DNA of 39,565 bases from JAAFGT01 sp041485165 (GTDB taxonomy: Bacteria; Acidobacteriota; Terriglobia; Acidiferrales; UBA7541). The notes under the pieces were generated by a model. It did not search any database. It was not told the DNA's origin and worked only from the letters and a program-made list of their open reading frames with translations. Of this stretch, positions 23,049 through 31,727 are shown one piece after another; within the stretch, counting starts at the first letter, position 1; each line of letters opens with the position of its first letter. Where the stretch lies: the NCBI GenBank assembly GCA_041485165.1, contig JBGPJC010000019.1, positions 1-39,565 on the forward strand. The letters run 5' to 3'. Both the position numbers and the translations under genes were made by a program.

Positions 23049-23945
23049 ATGAAACACGCCTGGACATTGACGAAATTCCGCATGCTCCTGGCGCTGCGCA
23101 ACCGCGCCTTCTTCTTTTTCAGCCTGGTGATGCCGCTTTTTTTCATGTTTCTCTTCGCCGGGGTCTACGCCCGGCGCGGCGGCGCGGCGGTAGCTTATGT
23201 CCTGGCCAGCGTGCTGGCGCTCACCGTGATGGGAAGTTTCTGGGGCCTCAGCACCCAACTGGTGATTTTCCGCGAGCAGGGCATCCTGCGGCGGTTCCGG
23301 CTGGCGCCGATCGATGCCGGAGCGATGCTGGTGTCCAGCATCCTTTCTAACTACATCCTGACGCTGCCGGCCATCGTCGTCGAACTGGTGCTGGCCCGCT
23401 GGATGCTGCACATGGATCGCTGGGGAAACCTGCTCAGCGTGTTTGCCCTGGTGTTCATCGGCTCACTGACGTTTGCCGCCCTCGGGCTGGTGGTGGCCAG
23501 CGTGACCAATTCCATGCAGGAAACGCAGGTGATCAACAATCTCATCTGGACGGGATTCCTGCTGCTCTCCGGCGCCACCGTGCCGCTGCCCATGCTGCCC
23601 GGATGGGTGCAGCACGTCTCCCTCTTCTTGCCGGCCACCTATCTGGTCACCGGGCTGCAGAGGGCGCTGCTGGCCGGCGCGCCGGTCACGCATCTGGCGG
23701 CTGAAATCTCCTCGCTGGGCGGATGCACCCTGCTGGCGTTTTTCGTCTCGCGCCAGATTTTCCGCTGGGAGCCGGAGGAAAAGTTGCCGCCTCGCGCCAA
23801 GGCCTGGGCCGCAGCCGCGCTCATTCCGTTTCTGTTGCTGGGGATCTGGGAGAGCTCGCTGGGGCAGCGGCGCGCCGAGGCGCGTTCCATCTTTCAGTCC
23901 GTCGATGATCACCCCCCATCCGGCGCAACACAGCCCCCCAAGTAA
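23049..23945 (+). CDS. ABC-2-type transporter permease
   Basis: A 298-aa membrane protein with about six transmembrane segments: FFFFSLVMPLFFMFLFAGVY, AVAYVLASVLALTVMGSF, ILTLPAIVVELVLA, VFALVFIGSLTFAALGLVVA, a segment around NNLIWTGFLLLSGATVPLPM, and LFLPATYLVTGL. After the ABC-2 core the C-terminal part includes another hydrophobic stretch (AAALIPFLLLGIWE) and a short tail. It starts six bases after the ATPase gene and forms the complete exporter half-pair. Confidence 0.92.
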   Translation: MKHAWTLTKFRMLLALRNRAFFFFSLVMPLFFMFLFAGVYARRGGAAVAYVLASVLALTVMGSFWGLSTQLVIFREQGILRRFRLAPIDAGAMLVSSILSNYILTLPAIVVELVLARWMLHMDRWGNLLSVFALVFIGSLTFAALGLVVASVTNSMQETQVINNLIWTGFLLLSGATVPLPMLPGWVQHVSLFLPATYLVTGLQRALLAGAPVTHLAAEISSLGGCTLLAFFVSRQIFRWEPEEKLPPRAKAWAAAALIPFLLLGIWESSLGQRRAEARSIFQSVDDHPPSGATQPPK

Positions 23946-23990
23946 TCTCCATCCAATTTGGCCCCCGCAGCGCATTTTCACGCAATCCTT

Positions 23991-24018
23991 TTGACAGCCC
24001 CTCACCGGTTGCTATACT
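23991..24018 (+). promoter_or_regulatory. Consensus sigma-70 promoter of ilvE
   Basis: TTGACA (23991-23996), a 16-base spacer and TATACT (24013-24018). Transcription would start near 24025, leaving a leader of about 34 bases with GGGAGAG before the ATG at 24059. Confidence 0.75.
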
Positions 24019-24058
24019 CGGTCGAGGGGCGAGAACAGTAGCCGCGGGAGAGCCGAGC

Positions 24059-25021
24059 ATGGCCCTGAAGAAAACCGAAAAGATCTGGCACAACGGCAAG
24101 TTCATCGCCTGGGACGACGCGCACATCCACGTGCTCTCTCACGTGGTCAACTACGGCTCGGCGGTGTTCGAGGGCATCCGCTGTTATCACACCACGCAGG
24201 GTCCGGCCATCTTCCGCCTCCGCGAACACATGCAGCGCCTGGTGAACTCGGCGCGCGTCTACCGCATGGACCATCCTTACTCCCAGGAAGATTTCGCCGC
24301 CGCCGCCCTCGAGCTCGTCCGCATCAACCAGATGGAAGCCTGCTACGTGCGGCCGATCGTCCTGCGCGGATACGGCGATGTGAACGTGAATCCCTTCGGG
24401 TGCCCAGTCGAGGCGTACATGGCCTGCTGGGAATGGGGCAAGTATATGGGCGCCGAGGCCCTGGAGAAGGGCGTAGACGTCTGCGTCAGCTCCTGGACAC
24501 GCATGGCCCCCAATACTTTCCCAGCCATGGCCAAGGCCGCGGGCAATTATTTGAATTCGCAGCTGGTGCGCATGGAAGCGGTGATCAACGGCTTTACCGA
24601 AGGCATCGCCCTGGATGTGAGCGGCTACGTCAGCGAAGGCTCCGGGCAAAACCTGTTCATCTACGCCGGCGGCACGCTGCTCACTCCGCCGCTGGGCAAT
24701 TCCATCCTGCCGGGGATCACTCGCGACAGCGTCTTGACCCTGGCGCGCGAGATGGGCATCCCTGTTGCCGAGCAGATGATCGCGCGCGAGGCGCTTTACC
24801 TCGCCGACGAAGTCTTTTTCGCCGGCACCGCCACGGAGATCACTCCCATCCGCTCGGTTGACCGCATCACCGTGGGGAGAGGATCTCGCGGGCCTGTGGT
24901 CAAACGGCTGCAGGAAGAATTCTTCGGCATCGTGGACGGTAGCAAGCCTGATCGCCACGGCTGGCTGACCCACGTGCGCACTCCCGTGCACTCCTCCGTC
25001 GCCGCCCCGGTGACCCACTGA
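24059..25021 (+). CDS. ilvE: Branched-chain amino acid aminotransferase
   Basis: A 320-aa class IV PLP enzyme that interconverts Val, Leu and Ile with their 2-oxo acids. Signatures: WHNGKFIAWDDAHIHVLSH, YGSAVFEGIRCY, the Schiff-base lysine K159 in AMAKAAGNYLNSQL, EGSGQNLFIYAGG and FFAGTATEITPIRSVDRI. Length is normal. It has its own consensus promoter and a GGGAGAG ribosome site. No other branched-chain genes are nearby. D-alanine or aminodeoxychorismate activity is less likely given the IlvE-type N-terminus. Confidence 0.92.
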   Translation: MALKKTEKIWHNGKFIAWDDAHIHVLSHVVNYGSAVFEGIRCYHTTQGPAIFRLREHMQRLVNSARVYRMDHPYSQEDFAAAALELVRINQMEACYVRPIVLRGYGDVNVNPFGCPVEAYMACWEWGKYMGAEALEKGVDVCVSSWTRMAPNTFPAMAKAAGNYLNSQLVRMEAVINGFTEGIALDVSGYVSEGSGQNLFIYAGGTLLTPPLGNSILPGITRDSVLTLAREMGIPVAEQMIAREALYLADEVFFAGTATEITPIRSVDRITVGRGSRGPVVKRLQEEFFGIVDGSKPDRHGWLTHVRTPVHSSVAAPVTH

Positions 25022-25200
25022 ACGGGTTTCCCGGCACCTTAGCCACGGCCTCCCGCGACCTTTTCACGAGATATCTTCCCCGCGTCCTCGGCCCAGCTCT
25101 TGCGCAGACAGAATTTCACTTTTCTTTTTTCTGTTGCTGCGTCTAGACTCTAGGATTCTCGCACCGGCGTCCGCGGCAGACCCATCCTAGGAGGAACCGG
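25022..25200. other. Intergenic region before the aquaporin gene
   Basis: About 180 bases, GC-rich then pyrimidine-rich. No gene and no consensus promoter is seen; AGGAGGAACC gives a strong ribosome site for the aquaporin. Confidence 0.5.
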
Positions 25201-25887
25201 ATGTACAACACTGGACAGAAGCTTTTGGCGGAGTTCGTGGGAACCTTCACGCTCATTTTCATGGGTGTGGGCGCAATCTGCGCGAACCAGATGGCCGGTG
25301 CGGGCGGCCCGGGATTGGTGGGCATTGCCCTGGCACATGGCTTGGGCATTGGGGTGATGATTGCCGCCGTCGGCCACGTGTCCGGCGCGCACTTCAACCC
25401 CGCGGTCACCGCCGCGTTCTGGGTCACCCGCAAGATGAGCACTCTCGAGGCGCTGGGCTTCTGGGTGGCCCAGCTAGCCGGAGGCGCAGCCGCGGCCTAT
25501 CTGCTCACCGTGTTCTTCCCCGCTGAAATCTGGCGCGCCGCCGGTCTGGGCACGCCGGCGCTGGCCCGCGACATTACCCCCACCTTCGGCATTCTCATCG
25601 AAGCGATGCTGACTTTCTTTCTGGTGTTCGTCATCTTTGGCACCGCCGCGGACAAAAACTCCGCTTTCGGAAAACTGGCGCCCTTTGCCATCGGCCTGAC
25701 CATCACCATCGACATCCTGGCCGGCGGCGTGCTCACCGGTGCGGCGATGAACCCGGCGCGGGCCTTCGGGCCGGCATTGGCTTCGCACAATTGGGCCAAC
25801 CACGGTGTCTATTGGGTGGGGCCGCTGGCCGGAGGGATTCTAGCGGGCTGGCTCTACGACACGGTGTTGATGAAAAAAGCGGAATGA
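25201..25887 (+). CDS. MIP-family aquaporin
   Basis: A 228-aa membrane channel with six hydrophobic segments and both NPA motifs (HFNPAVT and MNPARAF). Aligned with E. coli AqpZ, the constriction residues read His (in ALAHGLG), Ile, Ala and Arg rather than Phe-His-Thr-Arg; this H-I-A-R set matches that of plant TIP-type channels, which pass water and often ammonia, urea or hydrogen peroxide. GlpF-type glycerol channels have W-G-F-R, so a glycerol role is unlikely. ATG at 25201 follows AGGAGG. Single gene. Substrate is inferred only. Confidence 0.9.
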   Translation: MYNTGQKLLAEFVGTFTLIFMGVGAICANQMAGAGGPGLVGIALAHGLGIGVMIAAVGHVSGAHFNPAVTAAFWVTRKMSTLEALGFWVAQLAGGAAAAYLLTVFFPAEIWRAAGLGTPALARDITPTFGILIEAMLTFFLVFVIFGTAADKNSAFGKLAPFAIGLTITIDILAGGVLTGAAMNPARAFGPALASHNWANHGVYWVGPLAGGILAGWLYDTVLMKKAE

Positions 25888-26000
25888 CGCGCGCGCCGGC
25901 GCCCCGGATACCACTCCGCCACATCGCGCTGTGTACCATTGCCTTGTCCTGCGGTGCGTGCTACTGTCGGCGCAAGTCTGCAATAAGCGGGGTTTAGCCT

Positions 26001-27158
26001 ATGGCCATGAGCATTGAAGACCTGCTGCGCCGCGCCATTGAAAACAAGGCGTCGGACTTGCACCTGAAGGTCGGCAACCACCCCTACATCCGCATTGACG
26101 GCTTGCTCCAGCCCATCACCGAGACCAACCGCATCACGCCGGAAGAAATGCTCTCCATGGCTTTCAGCATGATGACCAACCGTCAGAAACAGAAGTTCAA
26201 GGAAACCGCCGAGCTCGATATGGCTTACGGCGTCGCCGGCCTGGGCCGTTTCCGCGTCAACGTCTTCCAACAACGTGGCAACGTGGGCATGGTTGTCCGC
26301 GTGATCCCCACCAAAGTGAAGACGCTCGAAGAGCTGACCATGCCGCGGGTCTGCGACAAAATCTGCGAAGAGCAGCGCGGGCTGATTTTGGTCACCGGAA
26401 CCACCGGATCGGGCAAGTCCACCACCCTGGCGGCCATGATTGACCGCATCAACTCCCAGCGCGCTGACCACATCATCACCATTGAGGACCCCATCGAGTT
26501 CCTGCACCGCGACAAGAAGGGCTTCGTCAACCAGCGCGAGGTCGAAGTGGACACCTCCAGTTTCTCCACCGCGCTGCGCGCCGCATTGCGCCAGGACCCC
26601 GACGTCATCCTGGTCGGCGAAATGCGCGACCTCGAAACCATCACCACCGCGCTGCTCGCCGCCGAGACCGGACACCTGGTGCTCTCCACCTTGCACACTC
26701 TGGACGCCACCGAGACCATCCAGCGCATCATCGCCGTCTTCCCCCCGCCGGAGCAGAAGCAGATTCGCCTGCAGCTCGCCGGCACGCTCAAGGCCGTGGT
26801 CAGCCAGCGCCTGGTGCGCAAGGCCGACAACCTGGGCCGCGTGCCCGCCGTCGAGATTATGATTTCGACTGGATATATCCGCGATTGCATCATCAACCCG
26901 GACAAGACCCGCCTGATCCGCGACGCCATCGCCGCCGGCACCAGCCAGTACGGCATGCAGACCTTTGACCAGTCGCTCTACGATCTCTATTCGCGCTCGC
27001 TGATCACCTACGACGAAGCCATGATTCGTGCCTCCAACTCCGACGAGCTCAAGCTGCGCATGCAGGGCATCCGCTCCACCGCCGACGCCGCGCGCGAAGA
27101 AATGGAGCGGGCCATGACGGAGTTTGAGCGCTTTGGCGGCGGGCAGGGAAATCGGTAG
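26001..27158 (+). CDS. pilT: Twitching-motility retraction ATPase PilT
   Basis: A 385-aa hexameric ATPase that powers retraction of type IV pili. N-terminal PAS-like part ASDLHLKVGNHPYIRIDGLL; core with Walker A GTTGSGKS (133-140), Asp box EDPIEFLHRDKKG, Walker B DPDVILVGEMRD, His box GHLVLSTLHTLDA, and the C-terminal retraction motif region NPDKTRLIRDAIAAGTSQYG. A second ATG at 26007 (MSIEDLL) is also possible. No pilin or other pil genes adjoin. The last 20 residues are acidic and then Gly-rich. Confidence 0.95.
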   Translation: MAMSIEDLLRRAIENKASDLHLKVGNHPYIRIDGLLQPITETNRITPEEMLSMAFSMMTNRQKQKFKETAELDMAYGVAGLGRFRVNVFQQRGNVGMVVRVIPTKVKTLEELTMPRVCDKICEEQRGLILVTGTTGSGKSTTLAAMIDRINSQRADHIITIEDPIEFLHRDKKGFVNQREVEVDTSSFSTALRAALRQDPDVILVGEMRDLETITTALLAAETGHLVLSTLHTLDATETIQRIIAVFPPPEQKQIRLQLAGTLKAVVSQRLVRKADNLGRVPAVEIMISTGYIRDCIINPDKTRLIRDAIAAGTSQYGMQTFDQSLYDLYSRSLITYDEAMIRASNSDELKLRMQGIRSTADAAREEMERAMTEFERFGGGQGNR

Positions 27159-27204
27159 AGACAGGAGAGAGAGGAAGTAAAGGAGGGAGAGGAAGTAGAG
27201 GAAA
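27155..27204 (+). repeat. Polypurine arm with an 18-bp unit
   Basis: AAGTAAAGGAGGGAGAGG at 27175-27192 is the exact reverse complement of the tandem unit at 27346-27381. The arm is almost pure A and G, as at 15616-15671. Confidence 0.65.
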
Positions 27205-27410
27205 CACCCTCGTCTTATTTTCTTTCCCCTCCTCTCTGCGTTCTCCGTTTCTCTGTGTCCTCTGCGATAAATCTTTTTCTGAATGCCTTTTTTGTCATAC
27301 GACAGCTCTAAGAATTTCCTGAACCCGGCCTCGGCGCCTGTTTCTCCTCTCCCTCCTTTACTTCCTCTCCCTCCTTTACTTCCTCTCCCTCCTTTCCTAT
27401 CCTCCTCCCA
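27159..27410. other. pilT-recX gap filled by a dispersed-type repeat element
   Basis: Purine arm, then TCTGCGTTCTCCGTTTCTCT GTGTCC-type sequence (27235-27264) that resembles low-complexity interspersed repeats seen in several bacterial phyla, then pyrimidine arm. On the minus strand it reads as RRGHRETENAER-type false peptides. No gene. Confidence 0.5.
27346..27395. repeat. 18-bp tandem repeats, 2.8 copies
   Basis: CCTCTCCCTCCTTTACTT at 27346-27363 and 27364-27381, then a partial copy to 27395. It ends 15 bases before the recX start and leaves no ribosome site there. Confidence 0.75.
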
Positions 27411-27932
27411 ATGCCATTCGCTGCCCGCAAGTTGCAAACTGAAGAAGAACTCTACACGGCGGCCATCCGCGCCTTGGCACGCCGGGCGCATTCTGTTTTC
27501 GAGATGCGCCAGACGCTGGAGCGCCGCGCCGAGGACCCGGAGCTGGCGCAGAGCGTGCTGGCTCGTCTCAAACACCTGAAACTTCTGGACGACGCGCGTT
27601 ACGCCCGCGAATTTGCCCGCGGGCGGGCTGCTGGCCGCCGCCAGGGCCGTTTCCGTATCGAGCGCGAGCTGCGACGCCGCGGTGTGCCCGACCGTCACAT
27701 CGAGACGGCGCTCGAGGATGCCTTCGCGGTAACCGACGAAGCGGAGCTGGTGCGTGCGCGCCTGGCAAGAAAGCTCAAATCCCGCAGCGGCCCGCTCGAC
27801 GCGCGCCGCATGGCCTCGCTCTACGCCAGCCTCCTGCGCGCCGGATTTTCTTCTGACTTGATCCGCCGCGAGCTGCGCGCGGTTTCCCGCACCAGCGCGG
27901 AAGAAGTTCCGGAAATCCCGGCAGAAGAATGA
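27411..27932 (+). CDS. recX: RecX regulatory protein
   Basis: A 173-aa three-helix-repeat protein that inhibits RecA filaments. Signatures: AIRALARRAHSVFEMRQTLERR, LKHLKLLDDARYAREFARGR, QGRFRIERELRRRGVPDRHIETAL and, in the third repeat, MASLYASLLRAGFSSDLIRREL. Length is normal. No recA is adjacent, which is common in this group. The start ATG at 27411 lacks a ribosome site because the pyrimidine-rich repeat directly precedes it; a longer frame to 27283 is not supported. Confidence 0.9.
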   Translation: MPFAARKLQTEEELYTAAIRALARRAHSVFEMRQTLERRAEDPELAQSVLARLKHLKLLDDARYAREFARGRAAGRRQGRFRIERELRRRGVPDRHIETALEDAFAVTDEAELVRARLARKLKSRSGPLDARRMASLYASLLRAGFSSDLIRRELRAVSRTSAEEVPEIPAEE

Positions 27933-28269
27933 GGCTGCCCTTGGCTCTACTCCACCCTAACGCAACTCCAGGGTGAAACGACCCAGTGGTATCATCTGTC
28001 TAGGTGTGTCAGGAAGAAAAGCCAACCCCGAGAAAAGTGTAGCCAACGGCCCGACTCATAGCCCTTTCGGTGCCCTACTGCGGCGGGAACGACTTCCTGC
28101 CACCCCCCTCGACACACAAACCCGCCTTCTTTAGTCCCGCGTACCGCTCCTTGTGGGTCGAACCACACTCGGTATGTCCGATCAGCCACTTTCCTCGTTC
28201 CTGCTCGCATCTTTATGAGAAGATGCTTCGCGTAATCCTCCAATCTCACCGCCGCAGAGGAGGGAAACG
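27933..28269. other. Intergenic region before the restriction-modification genes
   Basis: About 335 bases. A 94-codon minus-strand frame at 27992-28276 has no ribosome site and is not called. I see no consensus promoter for the methylase gene; GAGGAGGG lies just before its GTG. Confidence 0.5.
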
Positions 28270-30267
28270 GTGACAAACATTGTTGCCACGTTGCCCGACG
28301 GCAAGATCTGCGACTACATAGACCAAAAGATCAGGAACGACACCCCCGAGGAATACGTAAGACAAAATATTGAGCGTCGGCTTGTGCTGGAGCTCGGATT
28401 CTCGCGAGAGCAGATCGCGGTCGAATTCCCCATTAAAATTGGCAGTGGCAAGCACCGCATTGACCTGGCGATCTTTCCCCAGGGTGCTGACCACACCCAA
28501 GACAATCTCTTCATCATTCTCGAATGCAAGCGAGATACGGTTGAGCCTTCGAATAAACAGGAGGGGACGGCACAACTGAAGTCCTACCTGTCTGCATCCC
28601 CTAACGCCGAGTGGGGAATGTGGACAAATGGGAAGTACAAGGCAGTGTATCGGCGTGTCGTAGAGGGGCGTCGAACAATTTGGGAGGAACCCAATGACAT
28701 TCCTTCCAAGAACGGGCCTGCGCAAGAGGTCGACCGCCCGACACGAAAGTTTCTGAAGTTTGCTGTCGAGGACAACCTTCTGTTCTCGTTCAAGATTTGC
28801 CACAACCACATATACGTTACGGACGGAATGCAGAAGCAGCCAGCCTTTTTCGAGTTGCTGAAGGTAATCTTCTGCAAAATCCACGATGAACGAAACGTCC
28901 CGAACCCGCTTGAGTTTTACGCAACAGCCAGAGAGAAGGCGAGCAATGACGGACGACTGACAGTCGCAAAACGAATCGGTAAAATCTTTGAGGCTGTCAA
29001 GGCACGGTACCCCTCCATCTTCGACAAGAACGATGAAATCAAACTGAATCCTCGCTCGCTGGCCTACGTTGTGGGTGAGCTTCAGCGATACAGTTTTCTG
29101 AACACCAACATTGACGTTAAAGGGAAAGCCTACGAAGAGTTGGTCGGGGCAAACCTCCGTGGAGATCGCGGCGAATTCTTTACGCCTCGGAACGTCCAGC
29201 ACATGGCCATACAGATGCTGGACATCAAGCTTGAAGAGAAGGTGCTTGACCCGGCGTGCGGAACCGGGGGGTTCTTAGTAATCGCGATGAATGAAATGAT
29301 CCGACGCCTGCGAGAAGAAGCAGAGGCGAGTGGCCTCTCGGCCATGGACATGCGAACCGCGTTGACGGACCGCGTTCAAGAGGTCGCACAAAAATGTTTC
29401 TTTGGTATCGACATCAACCCCGACCTTGTCAAAGCAACTAAAATGAACATGGTCATGAACAACGACGGGTCGGGCAACATTTTTCGGCAAGACTCGCTGT
29501 TGCATCCCCACCAATGGGAAGGAGACTTTCGCAAGCAGTTTAGCAAAACGCTGGACATCGACCCGGCTGAGCTGCGAGGCCCAGACGACCTCGGACATTT
29601 CGACGTAATCACAACGAACCCTCCTTTCGGCTCCAAACTTCCAATCAAAGATCGCGAGACTCTCAGCCAATACGAGCTAGGGCATGTCTGGCGCAACGTC
29701 GACGGATCATGGGAATCAACGGAAGAAGTTCAAACGTCGCAACCCCCGGAAATTCTTTTTATTGAACGATGCTGGCAGTTTTTGAGACCCGGAGGGCGTT
29801 TCGCGATCGTCCTGCCTGACGCCATTCTCGGCGCGCCCGGACTCGAATACGTGCGAACTTGGATCATGACCCACTGCCGCCTCGTGGCGTCAATCGATTT
29901 GCACCCCGACACCTTTCAACCAGGCAACGGGACTCAAACATCGGTGATGGTTCTTCAGCGCAAGACCCAAGAGGACATGGACCGTGAGGTTAAGCAACAA
30001 AAAATTCAAGATTACGAGATTTTTATGGCCCAGATCATGGCCATGGGACACGACAAACGTGGCAACGCAACGTACAAGAGAAATGAAGACGGGGAACTGA
30101 TACTAAGCCCTGCGCAGGACCGAAACCCGACACAGTTATTCGAACATACTATAAATGGCGAGGTGACAAAGCGCCCCCTCGCCCGACAGAAAATTTCCGA
30201 TGACGATTCTCCCGCCGTTGCTAATGAGTTTCTACAGTGGAAGCGGACAGCAGTGCTGGGATGGTAG
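28270..30267 (+). CDS. Nuclease-methylase fusion of a BcgI-like R-M system
   Basis: A 665-aa protein begun at GTG 28270 after GAGGAGGG. Residues about 20-130 are an HSDR_N-type PD-(D/E)xK nuclease (D65 in HRIDLAIF, E85-x-K87 in ILECKR). Residues about 270-560 are an N6-adenine methylase of the HsdM type: FFTPRNVQHMA, motif I LDPACGTGGF (327-335) and motif IV NPPF (450-453). Cleavage and methylation in one chain with a separate S subunit matches BcgI-type (IIB) enzymes and related fused type I/IIG forms. Composition is AT-richer than flanking genes, suggesting transfer. No HsdR helicase is in the window. Confidence 0.85.
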   Translation: MTNIVATLPDGKICDYIDQKIRNDTPEEYVRQNIERRLVLELGFSREQIAVEFPIKIGSGKHRIDLAIFPQGADHTQDNLFIILECKRDTVEPSNKQEGTAQLKSYLSASPNAEWGMWTNGKYKAVYRRVVEGRRTIWEEPNDIPSKNGPAQEVDRPTRKFLKFAVEDNLLFSFKICHNHIYVTDGMQKQPAFFELLKVIFCKIHDERNVPNPLEFYATAREKASNDGRLTVAKRIGKIFEAVKARYPSIFDKNDEIKLNPRSLAYVVGELQRYSFLNTNIDVKGKAYEELVGANLRGDRGEFFTPRNVQHMAIQMLDIKLEEKVLDPACGTGGFLVIAMNEMIRRLREEAEASGLSAMDMRTALTDRVQEVAQKCFFGIDINPDLVKATKMNMVMNNDGSGNIFRQDSLLHPHQWEGDFRKQFSKTLDIDPAELRGPDDLGHFDVITTNPPFGSKLPIKDRETLSQYELGHVWRNVDGSWESTEEVQTSQPPEILFIERCWQFLRPGGRFAIVLPDAILGAPGLEYVRTWIMTHCRLVASIDLHPDTFQPGNGTQTSVMVLQRKTQEDMDREVKQQKIQDYEIFMAQIMAMGHDKRGNATYKRNEDGELILSPAQDRNPTQLFEHTINGEVTKRPLARQKISDDDSPAVANEFLQWKRTAVLGW

Positions 30268-31727
30268 GGCCCGCCCGACGGCGCAAAGCGGTTGAGCCCG
30301 GCCCGGCTCCGCAAAGACTGTCGACCTCCGTAAAGCTGTCGGAAGTTTTCGCAGCGGGTCTTCGCTTTGAGGCCGGAGCTTTCAGTATTGACGCACGGCA
30401 CGCAATTGAAACGATGCGTGCCGCGGGAATCCCCTTAGTTTTGCTGTACGGTCCTGGGGGTCTGTGTCAAGAAGCTCACAATGCGTTCCGGTTCGTCAGA
30501 ATTTATGTATCCCCAGAGAGGGGCGTTCCGTTCTTATCTAGCGCAGACATAATTAGCATGCGACCGGAAATTGATTGCTACCTCAGCCGCAAACTTACCA
30601 AGAACCTCGACGAGTTGATTATCAAGAATTGGGATGTGCTGATCTCCTGTTCGGGCACGATTGGCAATGTCGGATTGGCATCAGCCAGTTTCGCGGGAAA
30701 GGCGTTGTCACAACATGCCATACGGCTCCGGGCGCGGGACGCAGAAACTGCGGGGTATATCACCGCTTTTCTTCGCTGCCGTTATGGGCGACTCCAACTC
30801 ATCCAAGCAACGTATGGCTCCGTAATTAAACACATCGAGCCTGCTCATTTGGAGCGAGTGTTGATCCCGGAGCTACCGGGGCGCCGAAACGAGATCGGTA
30901 GGAAAGTAAAGCGCGCATATGAATTGCGAGACGAGGCCAACAGTTTATTGGATGAAGCAGACACCAAACTGCATGATCTTTTGAAGTTACCATACCTCTC
31001 AGAAGTACATCCTGACACAGATGGACCCGTTGTTCTAAAACTTCGGGCCTCCGCTCTTGCTAATCGGTTTGAGGCAAGCTTTCATGACCCTGTCGCCCAA
31101 AGGGCCGAGAAAATCTTGGACCAGATAGGCTTCGAGATTGCTCAACTGACTGATTCACGGGTAACGGGTGAGATTCGTCCCGTGACGAAGTTCCGAAAGC
31201 GCCTCTACGTCCACACCGGCGGAATTCAAATGCTTAGCAGCAAGCAGTTAATGCAGATTGACCCAGTGGATGTAAAGCGGTTGGCAACGGGAGCCCATAC
31301 GAAGGATTTACCAGAAATTGCATTGAACGAAAACATGGTGACAGTCAGTTGTTCTGGGACAATAGGACGAGTGCAGATCATTCCTGCATATATGGAAGGA
31401 TGGACCGCGAACCAACATGCGACTCGGATTGTCGCTGCCAACTGTATGAACCCCGGCTTCCTATATGCCTGGCTCGCTTCTGACTACGGACAAATACTCA
31501 CAAGAAGATGCGCCTACGGGTCAGTAATTCTGGAGATCGACAAGGGGATGCTCGGATCGGTTCTTATACCGTTGCCGCAGAAGAAGGCGCGTGACCAGAT
31601 CGGAAACTTAGTGCTTCGCGCGAACGAACTGCGAGGTCAGGCTTGGGAAGTTGAACGACAATCGATCGAGGAATTGGAAAGTATCATTGAGAGACGCGCT
31701 TCACGCCGCACCGAATGTTCTGCATAA
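30261..31727 (+). CDS. Specificity (S) subunit of the R-M system
   Basis: A 488-aa HsdS-type protein from the ATG at 30261, which overlaps the methylase stop (ATGGTAG); a GTG at 30237 is possible. Two target-recognition domains are clear, each with a SCSGTIG strand: NWDVLISCSGTIGNVGLAS followed by YGSVIKHIEPAHL, and MVTVSCSGTIGRVQII followed by YGSVILEIDKGML. Conserved helical spacers follow each domain (RAYELRDEANSLLDEAD; RANELRGQAWEVERQ). Two such domains recognise a bipartite, probably asymmetric, sequence that cannot be read from here. Last gene of the accessory region. Confidence 0.88.
   Translation: MVGPARRRKAVEPGPAPQRLSTSVKLSEVFAAGLRFEAGAFSIDARHAIETMRAAGIPLVLLYGPGGLCQEAHNAFRFVRIYVSPERGVPFLSSADIISMRPEIDCYLSRKLTKNLDELIIKNWDVLISCSGTIGNVGLASASFAGKALSQHAIRLRARDAETAGYITAFLRCRYGRLQLIQATYGSVIKHIEPAHLERVLIPELPGRRNEIGRKVKRAYELRDEANSLLDEADTKLHDLLKLPYLSEVHPDTDGPVVLKLRASALANRFEASFHDPVAQRAEKILDQIGFEIAQLTDSRVTGEIRPVTKFRKRLYVHTGGIQMLSSKQLMQIDPVDVKRLATGAHTKDLPEIALNENMVTVSCSGTIGRVQIIPAYMEGWTANQHATRIVAANCMNPGFLYAWLASDYGQILTRRCAYGSVILEIDKGMLGSVLIPLPQKKARDQIGNLVLRANELRGQAWEVERQSIEELESIIERRASRRTECSA

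Noticed and set aside
25854..27698. Long minus-strand frame antisense to pilT and recX
   Set aside because: Shadow frame of high-GC coding DNA; reads through repeat DNA as an RRGHRETENAER-type false peptide.
27992..28276. 94-codon minus-strand frame before the methylase
   Set aside because: No ribosome site; no clear family; overlaps the methylase start region.
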